A DNA stretch of 64,000 nt, from the NCBI RefSeq assembly GCF_036860695.1, contig NZ_JAYKGJ010000001.1, positions 1,116,001-1,180,000 of the forward strand. Direction: 5' to 3'. Shown here in pieces: positions 1 through 9,413 of this stretch (position 1 is its first letter; each line of letters begins with the position of its first letter). Source of the DNA: Rosettibacter firmus. GTDB lineage: Bacteria > Bacteroidota > Ignavibacteria > Ignavibacteriales > Melioribacteraceae. The position numbers were made by a program, and so were the translations under genes. The notes beneath the pieces were generated by a model. It did not search any database. It had not been told where the DNA came from and saw nothing but the letters and a program-made list of their open reading frames with translations.

Positions 1-1983
1 ATAAAATGTTGTTACATCCAGAGTAAAGTTTTCAAAAAATTCCTGCTTAAATCCAATTTCGTACATTGTTGTGCTTTGAGGTTTTAAATCAGGATTTCCG
101 TAAGGTCCATAACTACTACCAGTATTTGGAACATAATAAGGACCAAGATTAAACAAATATTGAAATGTTGGTATCTGCAAGAATTGACCATATGAAAAAT
201 GAAGTACTCCTTTATCGCTAATTGGATAAGCAATGCCAAAGCGAGGACCTATAGCCCATTTAGGAGTAGCTTTTTTATAAAAATATGGTTCACGTTCTTC
301 AAGACTTAATTGAGCGAGTTCTGATCTTAAAGGTAGATTAATATTTGGATCGGTTGGATCGACAAGAACTTTTCCTTTTGAATCAAAGTAATCGAGACGT
401 AAGCCCACATTAATTATTACACTTTCGAATTCAATTTTATCCTGGATGTATGCAGAAAATTCAACCGGTGCATTTTTGTATTTAGTTCTATTAGGTGTAT
501 TTTCTGCAGGAATAGATGGAACAAAAGGTTCAACAGGTACTCCATTTTCTCTTAGTGGTTCAAGGTTATAATCATCAACTTTAAGTTCATGCCAGCGACC
601 TTCAATACCCATTTTAATTAAATGCTTATTTGTAATTTGACTTGTAAAATCCAGTTTGGCAATTAATGTATTTGTTGTTCTAAAATATCGATGAAGATTG
701 GTACCTTTTGATGCAAAGGCATATCCAACTGTTCTTAATGAATCGGGGTGTAAATATCTTGAATCAAATGGATCGTCATATAATTTTTCTTTAAAGTCTC
801 TAAAGAAGTTTGATACTTTCAAAACATAGAAAGATTTACTAGAAAGTGTGTGAGTTAGTGTATAAGTAGCATTATAACTTTTATTAAACTTTTTTACATC
901 GCCATCAGGATTTAATTTAAAGAAATGATTATAATCTTTGAAATCATTTGTTGAGTATAAAAGTTCTGCATTCATTTTTATTGAAGATACTGGATAAAAG
1001 CTTAAATTAATTTGTCCCAATAATCTTTTACTCCAATTCATTGGAACTAATTTATCATCTCCTTTTGAACCATCGGGATTAAATTTTCTTATACCATATA
1101 GATATCCATCATCATAAGTATATCGTAAATTTGAAAAGAAAGTTAGCTTATCTTTTGTAAAAGGAATGGGACCGCTTAAGCTACCCTGTAGATTATAATT
1201 TGTCAAAGGATTGAATTTATCTATTCCTGTGAAATATTCTGTAAAATTAGAAAGATAATCACTGCTATATAGCTTAATATTACCATCAAATTTTCTACCT
1301 CCTTCTTTTGTTACAACATTAACAATTCCAGATAATGCCTGACCATATTCTGCATTAAAAGTACCACTAATTACCTGTAATTCCTGCACACTGCTATTAT
1401 CAATATCAATACCTCTGCTATTATCATATGCATCTGTTATAGAAACACCATTAACCCAGTAAGCAATTTCTGTTGTTCTTCCACCACGAATGTGAAATTC
1501 ACCACCTGCACCTTTTGTAACTCCAGCCTGAAGTTGTAAAACATCGTTTAATTCTACTACTGGAAGATTATTTATTTCATCAGCGGTTACTTTTGCCTGA
1601 CTTGAAGTAATATCTTTTTGTATTCCCAGTACATTTGCTCTAACTACAACTTCACCAAGTGCTATTGTCGATTCTTCCATTTCAACATTCTGTACTGTAG
1701 TTAAATCAATTGATATCAATACATCTCTTACTATAACAGTATTATAACCAACAAATTGATATTTAACATTATATCTACCTGGTGGAATATTTAATATTAT
1801 ATAATTACCTTCTATATCTGTACTTCCTCCGAGATTTGTCCCTTCCAGTGTAATATTGACAAGTGGCAAGGGCTCCCGGGATTTTTTATCTATCACTTTA
1901 CCAACTAATTTACCTGTAGTGCCACCAAATAATAAATTCGTAGCAAAAACTAGAAATGTAATAATCGTAATTACTTTCTTCAT
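1..1983 (-). CDS. TonB-dependent outer-membrane receptor with carboxypeptidase-regulatory-like domain (3' end cut by window)
   Basis: Outer-membrane receptor that probably imports an oligosaccharide or other large nutrient using TonB energy. The open frame runs from an ATG at 1983 to base 1 without a stop, so the C-terminal barrel strands lie outside the window. The N-terminus (MKKVITIITFLVF...) is a signal peptide. It is followed by a CarboxypepD_reg-like beta-sandwich (GKLVGKVIDKKSREPLPLVN), then a plug domain with VELNDVLQLQAGV, FHIRGGR and the NVVTKEGG strand, and then barrel strands rich in aromatic residues. The start is 12 nt after the stop of the parvulin gene, so both are likely co-transcribed with the upstream glycosidases. 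This places it as the uptake partner of that locus, though the substrate cannot be read from sequence. Confidence 0.9.
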   Translation of the reverse strand, partial: MKKVITIITFLVFATNLLFGGTTGKLVGKVIDKKSREPLPLVNITLEGTNLGGSTDIEGNYIILNIPPGRYNVKYQFVGYNTVIVRDVLISIDLTTVQNVEMEESTIALGEVVVRANVLGIQKDITSSQAKVTADEINNLPVVELNDVLQLQAGVTKGAGGEFHIRGGRTTEIAYWVNGVSITDAYDNSRGIDIDNSSVQELQVISGTFNAEYGQALSGIVNVVTKEGGRKFDGNIKLYSSDYLSNFTEYFTGIDKFNPLTNYNLQGSLSGPIPFTKDKLTFFSNLRYTYDDGYLYGIRKFNPDGSKGDDKLVPMNWSKRLLGQINLSFYPVSSIKMNAELLYSTNDFKDYNHFFKLNPDGDVKKFNKSYNATYTLTHTLSSKSFYVLKVSNFFRDFKEKLYDDPFDSRYLHPDSLRTVGYAFASKGTNLHRYFRTTNTLIAKLDFTSQITNKHLIKMGIEGRWHELKVDDYNLEPLRENGVPVEPFVPSIPAENTPNRTKYKNAPVEFSAYIQDKIEFESVIINVGLRLDYFDSKGKVLVDPTDPNINLPLRSELAQLSLEEREPYFYKKATPKWAIGPRFGIAYPISDKGVLHFSYGQFLQIPTFQYLFNLGPYYVPNTGSSYGPYGNPDLKPQSTTMYEIGFKQEFFENFTLDVTTFY

Positions 1984-1995
1984 TTTGGCTCCTGA

Positions 1996-3627
1996 TCAAT
2001 TAATTTTAATATTGCTTAGTTTATTTTCATCGTAATTAATTTTTACATTCATTGATAACTTATCAATATATGTTTGAATAATAAATTTCGATTTCTCTTT
2101 TTTTAATAATCTATGAGCTAAATCATAAACTTCATTAAAATCTTTAAGCTTGCTTTCTTTTTTCCCGAGCACTTTAAATATTACATAATAGTTTTCAATT
2201 TTTACTGGACCATAAACTTTATTTAAATCAGCCTTCTCTAAATAATCCTGAAGAACTCCAAATTGTGATAAGTTAGAAAATTCAATTACGCCTTCATTTT
2301 CTGCAGTTTTTAGTGAATTTTCTTTTGCTATTTTACCAAAGTCTTCCCCTTTATTAATCAGATTGAAAAGACTATCTGCAACTTTCTTACTGGAAACAAT
2401 TATTTCCTGTATTTTAAATTGTGGTTCGGTCATAAAATAAATTTTGTTGTTTTTGTAAAACTCAAAAATTGCACTATCTGGAAACTGAAAACTATTATGA
2501 ATTTCTGCACGTTTATATTTCAGGAAAATGTTTTTATTATACTTTTCAATCATTGTAATAACTTCGGGATTTATATCATACTTTTTTTCTTTAGCTAAAT
2601 TCATTAATAAATCCTGTACAACAATACCTTTTACAACTGCTTCTAATGCTTCAAGTGAATTAATTTTTATACGATGGAACTCTGGTATTTCATCAATTCG
2701 ATTTTTAAGTTCATTAACTGTATAACTTTTGTTCTCATATTTTACGCATACTTCTTTACTAACTGGATTTTCTAAATTTTTATTTTGAATCAGATTAGCA
2801 AAAAGTGTTTTAAGGCGTTGTTCGTCAACAAAAATTTTATTTAAGTCGACCACTTTTTTTAGATAATCAAGTTCTGCATTTCTTTTCTTACGCAGTCTAA
2901 TTATTTGCTTCATATGAGATTTTTTCTTTTGAAATTCCCATTCTGTAATTATTGGGCGAGTTACTTTATCTTCAAGTTTGATTATACTGTAACCATATTT
3001 TGTTTTTACTGGTTTAGAAATTTCTCCAACTTTCATACTATAAGCAGCATCTTCGAAAGCAGGATCCATATCGCCCCAGCTGAAATATCCAAGATAACCA
3101 CCATTATTAGCAAGTATAGAATCAGTAAAAATTTGTTTTGCCAGTGAATCGAAACTTGCACCATTAATTACGAGTTTGTATAAACTATCTGCTTCTTCTT
3201 CTGTAAATGCAAATAAATGTCGTGCTGCTACTTTCTGATTTGTTTTTAAAAATGCATCTCGTAGTTCTTCTTCGGTTGCATCTATTTTTGCATAAATCTC
3301 TCTATCTTTTAAGAAAGCAAGTATAGTTTGTTTTTTTGCCCAGTTTAATTCTTTCAAATATTCTGGATTATTAAAAATATTTTTGTTGTCATCGTAATAG
3401 TAGAGTAATATTTCATTAATCATATTTTGAAGAATTGAACGGCGAGTAACTATATTATCCTTTATTCCAGAAGTCAATAAAAATTCTTCGTAACGAGTTT
3501 TAAACTCGTTGACTAAAATTTTATGATTACCAACTACTGCCAGAACATCATCATTAACTCTGAATGATAATACAACTGGCAGTAAAAGAATTAATAAATA
3601 ATTTTTATGTTTTCTTATTATTAACAT
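1996..3627 (-). CDS. SurA/PpiC-type peptidyl-prolyl cis-trans isomerase (periplasmic chaperone)
   Basis: Predicted exported parvulin-family foldase of 543 residues. It has an N-terminal hydrophobic segment (LLILLLPVVLSF) as signal or anchor, a SurA-N-like helical region (about 25-115), and one clear rotamase domain (about 130-215) with the family hallmarks ARHLFAF, NGGYLGYFSWGDM and GEISKPVKTKYGYSIIKL. A second, degenerate rotamase-like region (about 395-490) contains FKIQEIIVSSK, GEDFGKIAKENS and EGVIEF. SurA-type proteins escort outer-membrane barrels. Here the gene sits 3 nt after a GH13 gene and 12 nt before a TonB receptor gene, so it may serve maturation of that receptor (inference). 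No good Shine-Dalgarno is visible before the ATG. Confidence 0.85.
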   Translation of the reverse strand: MLIIRKHKNYLLILLLPVVLSFRVNDDVLAVVGNHKILVNEFKTRYEEFLLTSGIKDNIVTRRSILQNMINEILLYYYDDNKNIFNNPEYLKELNWAKKQTILAFLKDREIYAKIDATEEELRDAFLKTNQKVAARHLFAFTEEEADSLYKLVINGASFDSLAKQIFTDSILANNGGYLGYFSWGDMDPAFEDAAYSMKVGEISKPVKTKYGYSIIKLEDKVTRPIITEWEFQKKKSHMKQIIRLRKKRNAELDYLKKVVDLNKIFVDEQRLKTLFANLIQNKNLENPVSKEVCVKYENKSYTVNELKNRIDEIPEFHRIKINSLEALEAVVKGIVVQDLLMNLAKEKKYDINPEVITMIEKYNKNIFLKYKRAEIHNSFQFPDSAIFEFYKNNKIYFMTEPQFKIQEIIVSSKKVADSLFNLINKGEDFGKIAKENSLKTAENEGVIEFSNLSQFGVLQDYLEKADLNKVYGPVKIENYYVIFKVLGKKESKLKDFNEVYDLAHRLLKKEKSKFIIQTYIDKLSMNVKINYDENKLSNIKIN

Positions 3628-3630
3628 AAT

Positions 3631-5436
3631 TTAGTTTAATAACATAATTGCATATGGTTTAAGAGTAATTTCATCAGTTGGAATTTTTTTCCCATTAATG
3701 AGTTCGTTCCATATGCTTTTTTCTTTCAAGTATTTTTTATGCTTAAAATTAATTTTAAATTCGTATGGATTTATGTTAGCAATTATTATCATCTTCTGAT
3801 TTAAGTATTCTCTTTTATATATCAATAAGTCATCGTCTTGTTCTGACAAAAATTCAACATCACCGAGTGATAAACTTTTATTATTATTTCTAAGTGCAGC
3901 AAGCATTTTATACCAATTAAAAAGTGAATCATCAAAAGAAACTTTATCTGGTATTCGAGATTTTCCAAGTGGATGAGATTTTTCATCATCATATTGAAAT
4001 TCTTTCCAGAGCATTGGTTTACGACAATCTGGATCATCTCCACCCCACATACCTGCTTCGTCTCCATAATAAATATGAGGAGCTCCAGGAAGTGTAAATT
4101 GAATTGCAACAGCTAACTTTTGTTTTTTTCGTTCTTCTTCATTTGGTTTTCTAACATCAAATTTCGGATTTTGTCCTGGATGTCCATCGTGATCATACAA
4201 ATTATCTGGATTAACAATTAATGATGCTAACCTTTCTGTATCGTGGCTTCCAAGTAAATTCATCATTACAAAATAATTTTCTTCATATTGATTCATCATG
4301 GTTTTAATTGTATCAATAAAACCATTAATTCCTGTAAAATATTTTTTAGAAAAAATTAAATTTTTTATTGCTCTTGTAAATCGATAATTCATCACTGCAT
4401 CAAATTCATTTTTGAGCCATGGAGTTGCATTATACATTTCATCATTACGCCAATCTTTCCACCAGACTTCGCCAACAAGATATGCTTCGGGATTAATTTC
4501 TCGAACCCATTTTCTAAACTTTTGCCAGAATTTATGATTGACCATATCAGCTACATCAAGACGCCAGCCATCAATTCCATCTGATGGATTACCATCACCA
4601 TCTGGATCCATCCATCTTTTAATAACAGCATGTATGTGATTTGAAGGTCCTTCAACAATTCCATTTTCATCTTCATTTATTTCTGGTAAATCTTTAACTC
4701 CATACCATCCTTGATAATCAAATTCATTTTCTGGTGTTTCTGGATTATCCCATTTTTTAATTATATACCAATCTTTGTATTTAGAATTTTGTTGATTTTT
4801 TATAATATCCTGAAATGCCCAGAATGTTGTTCCAGTGTGATTAAAGACCCCATCAATAATAATTTTAATATTTCTTGAATGAGCTTCTTGAATTAATTTC
4901 AGGAAAAGTTTATCTGCAGAAGTCCATTGCCATGTTGAAGGATCAGCAGGATTTTCACTTTCCCAAATTTTTCTATCACCTTCGGGATCTGGACCAAAGT
5001 TATTATCGATATGATGATACATCGCTGCATCATATTTATGAAGTGAAGGTGCTTCGAATATTGGATTTAGGTAAATAGCAGTTATTCCAAGTTCTTTTAA
5101 ATAATCAAGTTTATCAATAATTCCTTGAATATCACCACCATATCTTCTCAAACCAGCATTTCTATAGAAATCCATTCCAGTATTCTTTTCCCAGGGTTGA
5201 AGTTCATACCAGTCAGATGTCCAAGGATGAATTTGCCAGTCATCAGGTACAAAATATGGCCATGATCCTTTTAAATCTATTGGCTTGGGATCATTTGATT
5301 TATCTCCATTATAAAATCTTTCTGGAAATATTTGATACCAGATAGCTTCTTTAGCCCATTGCGGTGGCTCAGAAAAATTTGTTTGAGCAAAATTAATTAT
5401 TGAAACAAATAGTATTATTGTAATTAATTTAGTCAT
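3631..5436 (-). CDS. Secreted GH13 alpha-amylase-family glycosidase (neopullulanase/cyclomaltodextrinase-like)
   Basis: Hydrolyses alpha-glucosidic links in starch-like polymers or maltodextrins. An ATG at 5436 (MTKLITIILFVSIINFAQ, signal peptide) is preceded by AAGAAAG and is preferred. An in-frame TTG at 5451 would overlap the upstream stop. Counting from the ATG, the (beta/alpha)8 signatures are all present: IIIDGVFNHTG (region I), DGWRLDVADM with the D294 nucleophile, LVGEVWW with the E323 acid/base, and LLGSHDTERL with D399. A long loop between regions I and II resembles neopullulanase-type enzymes. A beta-sandwich C-terminus follows. The gene is directly coupled to the GH31 gene upstream, suggesting joint processing of alpha-glucans, probably in the periplasm. 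Confidence 0.9.
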   Translation of the reverse strand: MTKLITIILFVSIINFAQTNFSEPPQWAKEAIWYQIFPERFYNGDKSNDPKPIDLKGSWPYFVPDDWQIHPWTSDWYELQPWEKNTGMDFYRNAGLRRYGGDIQGIIDKLDYLKELGITAIYLNPIFEAPSLHKYDAAMYHHIDNNFGPDPEGDRKIWESENPADPSTWQWTSADKLFLKLIQEAHSRNIKIIIDGVFNHTGTTFWAFQDIIKNQQNSKYKDWYIIKKWDNPETPENEFDYQGWYGVKDLPEINEDENGIVEGPSNHIHAVIKRWMDPDGDGNPSDGIDGWRLDVADMVNHKFWQKFRKWVREINPEAYLVGEVWWKDWRNDEMYNATPWLKNEFDAVMNYRFTRAIKNLIFSKKYFTGINGFIDTIKTMMNQYEENYFVMMNLLGSHDTERLASLIVNPDNLYDHDGHPGQNPKFDVRKPNEEERKKQKLAVAIQFTLPGAPHIYYGDEAGMWGGDDPDCRKPMLWKEFQYDDEKSHPLGKSRIPDKVSFDDSLFNWYKMLAALRNNNKSLSLGDVEFLSEQDDDLLIYKREYLNQKMIIIANINPYEFKINFKHKKYLKEKSIWNELINGKKIPTDEITLKPYAIMLLN

Positions 5437-5447
5437 GATTGCTTTCT

Positions 5448-7841
5448 TCAATAAATTAATTCAAGTGTTATAAAGTTTGATACATCTAAATCGATCATCA
5501 ACGTGTTAGCTTCGTAACTATAATTTTTAATTTCTTTCTTGTTCAGGTTAATCTTTCTGGGTTTATCAATTCCTACAAATTTCAGATTATATTTTTTTAC
5601 ACTACTTTGATAATCATTTTTAATTTTCTCTACACTAAGTTTAATCGACTTCGAATTTTGTTCAATCAAAAATTTTGTAAGTGAATATTTACCATTTTCG
5701 TTATCATAACTAATTCCATCATCTTCATAAAAAGTATATTCAGACTTAGCTGAAGGAAAAATTAGGAACTGCAGTGAATCAACATTTTTTTCTCCAACAT
5801 AATTCAAGACTTCTTGCATTGGAATAATTCCACCTTCTTTCAAGAAAATCGGGATTTTGTTAATTGGTACTTCTTTAATAATCCATTTACCACCATCAAT
5901 AACTTTATTTTCATCCCAGTCATACCATCTTCCCGCAGGAAGGTAAAGTTTTTTAAATTTATCATAAGAATTTAAAACTGGAGCTACCAATAAATTTTCT
6001 CCAATCATAAATTGATATTGAGCATCATGATAATAACTATTCTCATCATACTGGTAATTAACAAACATTGCTCTCATTATTGGTAAACCAGTTTGAGTTG
6101 AATTATAAAATTCATTATACCAGAAAGGAAGCAATTTATATCTTAATTGAATAGCTCGTTTTATATCGGGTTCTACAAAGTCACCAAAAGTATAAGGTTC
6201 TCGAAAGCGAGTATCAATTGCAGAATGTCCTCTAAAGAATGGTGTAAAAGCACCAAGCTGATACCATCTAATTATTAATTCATCTGAAGGTTCACCAATA
6301 AAACCACCAACATCAGAACCAATAAATGGAACTCCACTCAAACCCATATTAAGAGACATGGTGCAGGCAAGATAAAGATGTTCATCATTTGCAATATTAT
6401 CTCCAGTCCACACAGCAGCATATCTTTGAATGCCAGAAAAACCAGCACGTGTGAGAATAAAATGTCTTTTATTAGAATATTTTCTTAGACCATCATAAGT
6501 AGCTTTAGCCATCGAAAGTCCATATACATTATGAATTTTTTTATGAGATGCGGTAAAACCATTATCATCAAAGAGAACTATATCAGGGAAATTCTGTCCC
6601 CAAACAGCTGGTTCATTCATATCATTCCAGATTCCTTCAACACCCTGGTTTAAGAATCCACCTATTTTTTCACCCCACCATGTGCGTGTTGCTTCTTTTG
6701 TAAAATCGGGGAAATAAGCCCAGCTTGGCCAAACTTCTCCCTGATAAAATGTTCCATCTGGATAGCGAGCAAATAAATTATTTTTTACACCTTCCTGTGC
6801 AACAAAATAATTTGAATCTACTTTAACTCCAGGATCAATAATTGTAACTACTTTAAAACCAAGATTCTTTAAATCTCTTAATAATTTTTCAGGATCAGGG
6901 AAACGTTCTTTATTCCAGGTGAAAACTCTATACTCATCCATGTAATGAATATCAAAATAAATTACATCACATGGAATTTTTCTTTCTCTAAATGTATTTG
7001 CAATTGTTCTTACAAGTGATTCTGGATAATAACTATAACGACTTTGTTGATATCCCAATGACCAGAGTGGTGGGAGATGAATTCTTCCTGTAAGTTTTGT
7101 ATAATCTGAAATAACTCTTTTAATATCAGGTCCATAAATAAAATAATAATCCATTTCTCCGCCTTCTGCACCAAACCAATAAAATCTATTATTGCTCGCT
7201 CCAAAATTAAAGTACGATTTATAAGTGTTGTCAAAGAAAATTCCATACGCTTTGTAATTTCTAATTCCAATAAAGAAAGGAATTGACTGATAAAGCTCGT
7301 CGCTTCTACTTGTGTAAGCAGGGAAATCAGTATTCCACAATTTATATTGTTTCCCATTTCTTAATAATCCATCAGTCTTCTCGCCAAGTCCATAAAATTT
7401 CTCATCATTGAAAAGTTTTTTAAAACAACGAACTTCATCATTATCAAATGCAACTCCAAAACTTTCTTCGTCTTGATTTAATAAATTATTATTTGTGTCG
7501 TAAATCGAAATTCGACAGGGTTTCTTTGAAATATTTATAATCAGTTCATCTGTTTTAATTATTAACCTATCCTCCTGATCATTTAGTGAAAATTTAGATT
7601 TTGATGGTAAAGGATAAGTAATTGCATAAGAAGGAGCTAATGAAAAATCTTTTTGATTAGTAAATCGGAAACGAATGATATTATTGTCAATTACATAAAG
7701 ATTAAATTTAGAATTGGTAAGTTCAAATTCAATTCTGTTATCAAATACTTTATAATTTTTAATATTGCCAGCAAATTCAAATTCTGCATAGGTATACGAA
7801 AAAGCAACTACAAATAGTAAAATGAAGATGATATTTCTCAT
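5448..7841 (-). CDS. Exported GH31 alpha-glucosidase / alpha-xylosidase family enzyme
   Basis: Retaining exo-alpha-glycosidase. ATG 7841 (MRNIIFILLFVVAFSYTYAE) gives a clean signal peptide and is chosen. An upstream in-frame ATG at 7904 would add 21 residues that bury the signal. The order is GH31 N-terminal beta-sandwich, then the catalytic barrel with GIWNDMNEP (nucleophile D407), the VWTGDN motif (acid/base D481), GFIGEPSDELIIRWYQLGAF and FRGHS, then C-terminal beta domains with GENLLVAPVL and the FYEDDG turn. These are classical GH31 signatures. The gene overlaps or abuts the GH13 gene downstream and heads the alpha-glucan part of the locus. Whether it prefers glucose or xylose is not decided by motifs alone. 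Confidence 0.9.
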   Translation of the reverse strand: MRNIIFILLFVVAFSYTYAEFEFAGNIKNYKVFDNRIEFELTNSKFNLYVIDNNIIRFRFTNQKDFSLAPSYAITYPLPSKSKFSLNDQEDRLIIKTDELIINISKKPCRISIYDTNNNLLNQDEESFGVAFDNDEVRCFKKLFNDEKFYGLGEKTDGLLRNGKQYKLWNTDFPAYTSRSDELYQSIPFFIGIRNYKAYGIFFDNTYKSYFNFGASNNRFYWFGAEGGEMDYYFIYGPDIKRVISDYTKLTGRIHLPPLWSLGYQQSRYSYYPESLVRTIANTFRERKIPCDVIYFDIHYMDEYRVFTWNKERFPDPEKLLRDLKNLGFKVVTIIDPGVKVDSNYFVAQEGVKNNLFARYPDGTFYQGEVWPSWAYFPDFTKEATRTWWGEKIGGFLNQGVEGIWNDMNEPAVWGQNFPDIVLFDDNGFTASHKKIHNVYGLSMAKATYDGLRKYSNKRHFILTRAGFSGIQRYAAVWTGDNIANDEHLYLACTMSLNMGLSGVPFIGSDVGGFIGEPSDELIIRWYQLGAFTPFFRGHSAIDTRFREPYTFGDFVEPDIKRAIQLRYKLLPFWYNEFYNSTQTGLPIMRAMFVNYQYDENSYYHDAQYQFMIGENLLVAPVLNSYDKFKKLYLPAGRWYDWDENKVIDGGKWIIKEVPINKIPIFLKEGGIIPMQEVLNYVGEKNVDSLQFLIFPSAKSEYTFYEDDGISYDNENGKYSLTKFLIEQNSKSIKLSVEKIKNDYQSSVKKYNLKFVGIDKPRKINLNKKEIKNYSYEANTLMIDLDVSNFITLELIY

Positions 7842-8122
7842 TGCTTTACTCGAGTTTAGTGAAGAAATTTTTTTGAAAGATATAAAAAATGTGTTCAAAA
7901 TCATTCAGGATCAATAAAAGTTAATGTGTCAAATAAAAGATGTTTTATTAAAGGAATATGTATATACAAATAATTCACCTTATTTAACAGCGTAAAAAAA
8001 ATACAAATATGATACCATAAAAATTATTAATTAAAATTACTTTTTGTGATTTTTGCTGATTTTTAAGAAATCGTTTACTTATTATATTGATAATTTTCAG
8101 TTATTATTTTAATAAGTAATAT

Positions 8123-9400
8123 TTATTTGAGTAGAATCATCTTCTTTGTCTCAGAAAAATTTCCTGCTTGAATTCTATAGAAGTAAACTCCACTTGGTAA
8201 ATCTGAAGCATTAAATTTTATTTCATATCTTCCTGCTTGTTGTACTTCGTTTACAAGTGTTGTTACTTCTCTTCCAAGTATATCATACACTTTTAATATC
8301 ACATTACTTGTTGAAGGAATTTGATAATTGATAAATGTGGTGGGATTAAATGGATTGGGATAATTTTGTTCAAGTGAAAATTTTTGAAGAGTTTCATTTT
8401 CTATAAAAGTGTTTACAATTCTTGGGAGATAATATGGATCTGCTATTGCACTTCGATAAGTCTGTAAAGAAAAATCAGAAGAATTAATTCTCCAATCTGT
8501 ATCAACATTTCCTTCTAGCTTTCTAATATGAAACCATGTAACAGCTTTAATTTTGGGGAAAGAATATTTTAAAAATAAGGAATATGCCTTTCTAATCCAT
8601 TCTGATTTAGTTCCTCCAATTTCAACAGAAGCAAATTCAGCAATCATCAATGGTTTGTTATAGCTTTCAAATTTTTGATAAAGTGATTTAAAAATGTCAT
8701 TAAACTCAATCCAGCCAGACCAGCTTTGAGTTCTACCAAAATTATAACCATCAAAACCAATCCAATCAACATATTCATCTCCAGGATAATAATTTTCTGG
8801 AACATTCCAGCTTTCATTTGGCGAGCTTCCATTGTTTGGACACCAGATCCATACAACATTATTAACACCTTCTTCTTTGAATAAATCATGAACTCTTTTG
8901 TATGCTGCTATAAATCTTTCTGGACCATCAGGTTTATCTGGATCACCAAAACCATTTTTTGTTCCACCACCATTCTTAGCACCACCATATGTATACCAAT
9001 CACCATTAAATTCGTGACCCAATCGAATAAAAAGTGGTAATCCCCAATTCTTAACCTGTTTTGCATATCCTCTTATATAATTATCATAATTTCCATTAAT
9101 AATTCCATCAAGTGGATAAGGAGAACCACTTACCTGAGGCATCCAGGTTATATGTGGAATAGAACCATTGCTAACAATTTGATTACACTTTGATTCAGGA
9201 AAATCTGGGATTTTATTTGAAGGCCAACCAGTAAAGAACATTTCTATTGCTATTTCTTTTCCAGCAAGTTCTACAAATTCTTTATGAGAATTATTACCCG
9301 TAAAAGCAGCATGATAACAACCATTCTGGGGAACTGGAATTAATTGTCCATAAACATTTATTCCAATTATTAATTGAATAAGTATTAATATTTTCTTCAT
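8123..9400 (-). CDS. T9SS-secreted GH26 beta-mannanase-like glycoside hydrolase
   Basis: Probable endo-beta-1,4-mannanase (GH26) exported to the surface. ATG 9400 gives the signal peptide MKKILILIQLIIGINVYG; an in-frame GTG two codons upstream is less likely. From the ATG, the acid/base is E130 in RLGHEFNGDWYTY and the nucleophile is E255 in PLMIAEFAS, the GH26 pair. The last roughly 85 residues form a Por/T9SS sorting domain with NYPNPFNPTT, VYDILGREV and the PSGVYFYRI strand. The start lies 13 nt after the stop of the T9SS-tailed GH2 gene, so the two are likely co-expressed. Lichenase activity, also known in GH26, is an alternative. Confidence 0.88.
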   Translation of the reverse strand: MKKILILIQLIIGINVYGQLIPVPQNGCYHAAFTGNNSHKEFVELAGKEIAIEMFFTGWPSNKIPDFPESKCNQIVSNGSIPHITWMPQVSGSPYPLDGIINGNYDNYIRGYAKQVKNWGLPLFIRLGHEFNGDWYTYGGAKNGGGTKNGFGDPDKPDGPERFIAAYKRVHDLFKEEGVNNVVWIWCPNNGSSPNESWNVPENYYPGDEYVDWIGFDGYNFGRTQSWSGWIEFNDIFKSLYQKFESYNKPLMIAEFASVEIGGTKSEWIRKAYSLFLKYSFPKIKAVTWFHIRKLEGNVDTDWRINSSDFSLQTYRSAIADPYYLPRIVNTFIENETLQKFSLEQNYPNPFNPTTFINYQIPSTSNVILKVYDILGREVTTLVNEVQQAGRYEIKFNASDLPSGVYFYRIQAGNFSETKKMILLK

Positions 9401-9413
9401 GATCACTTTTTTA

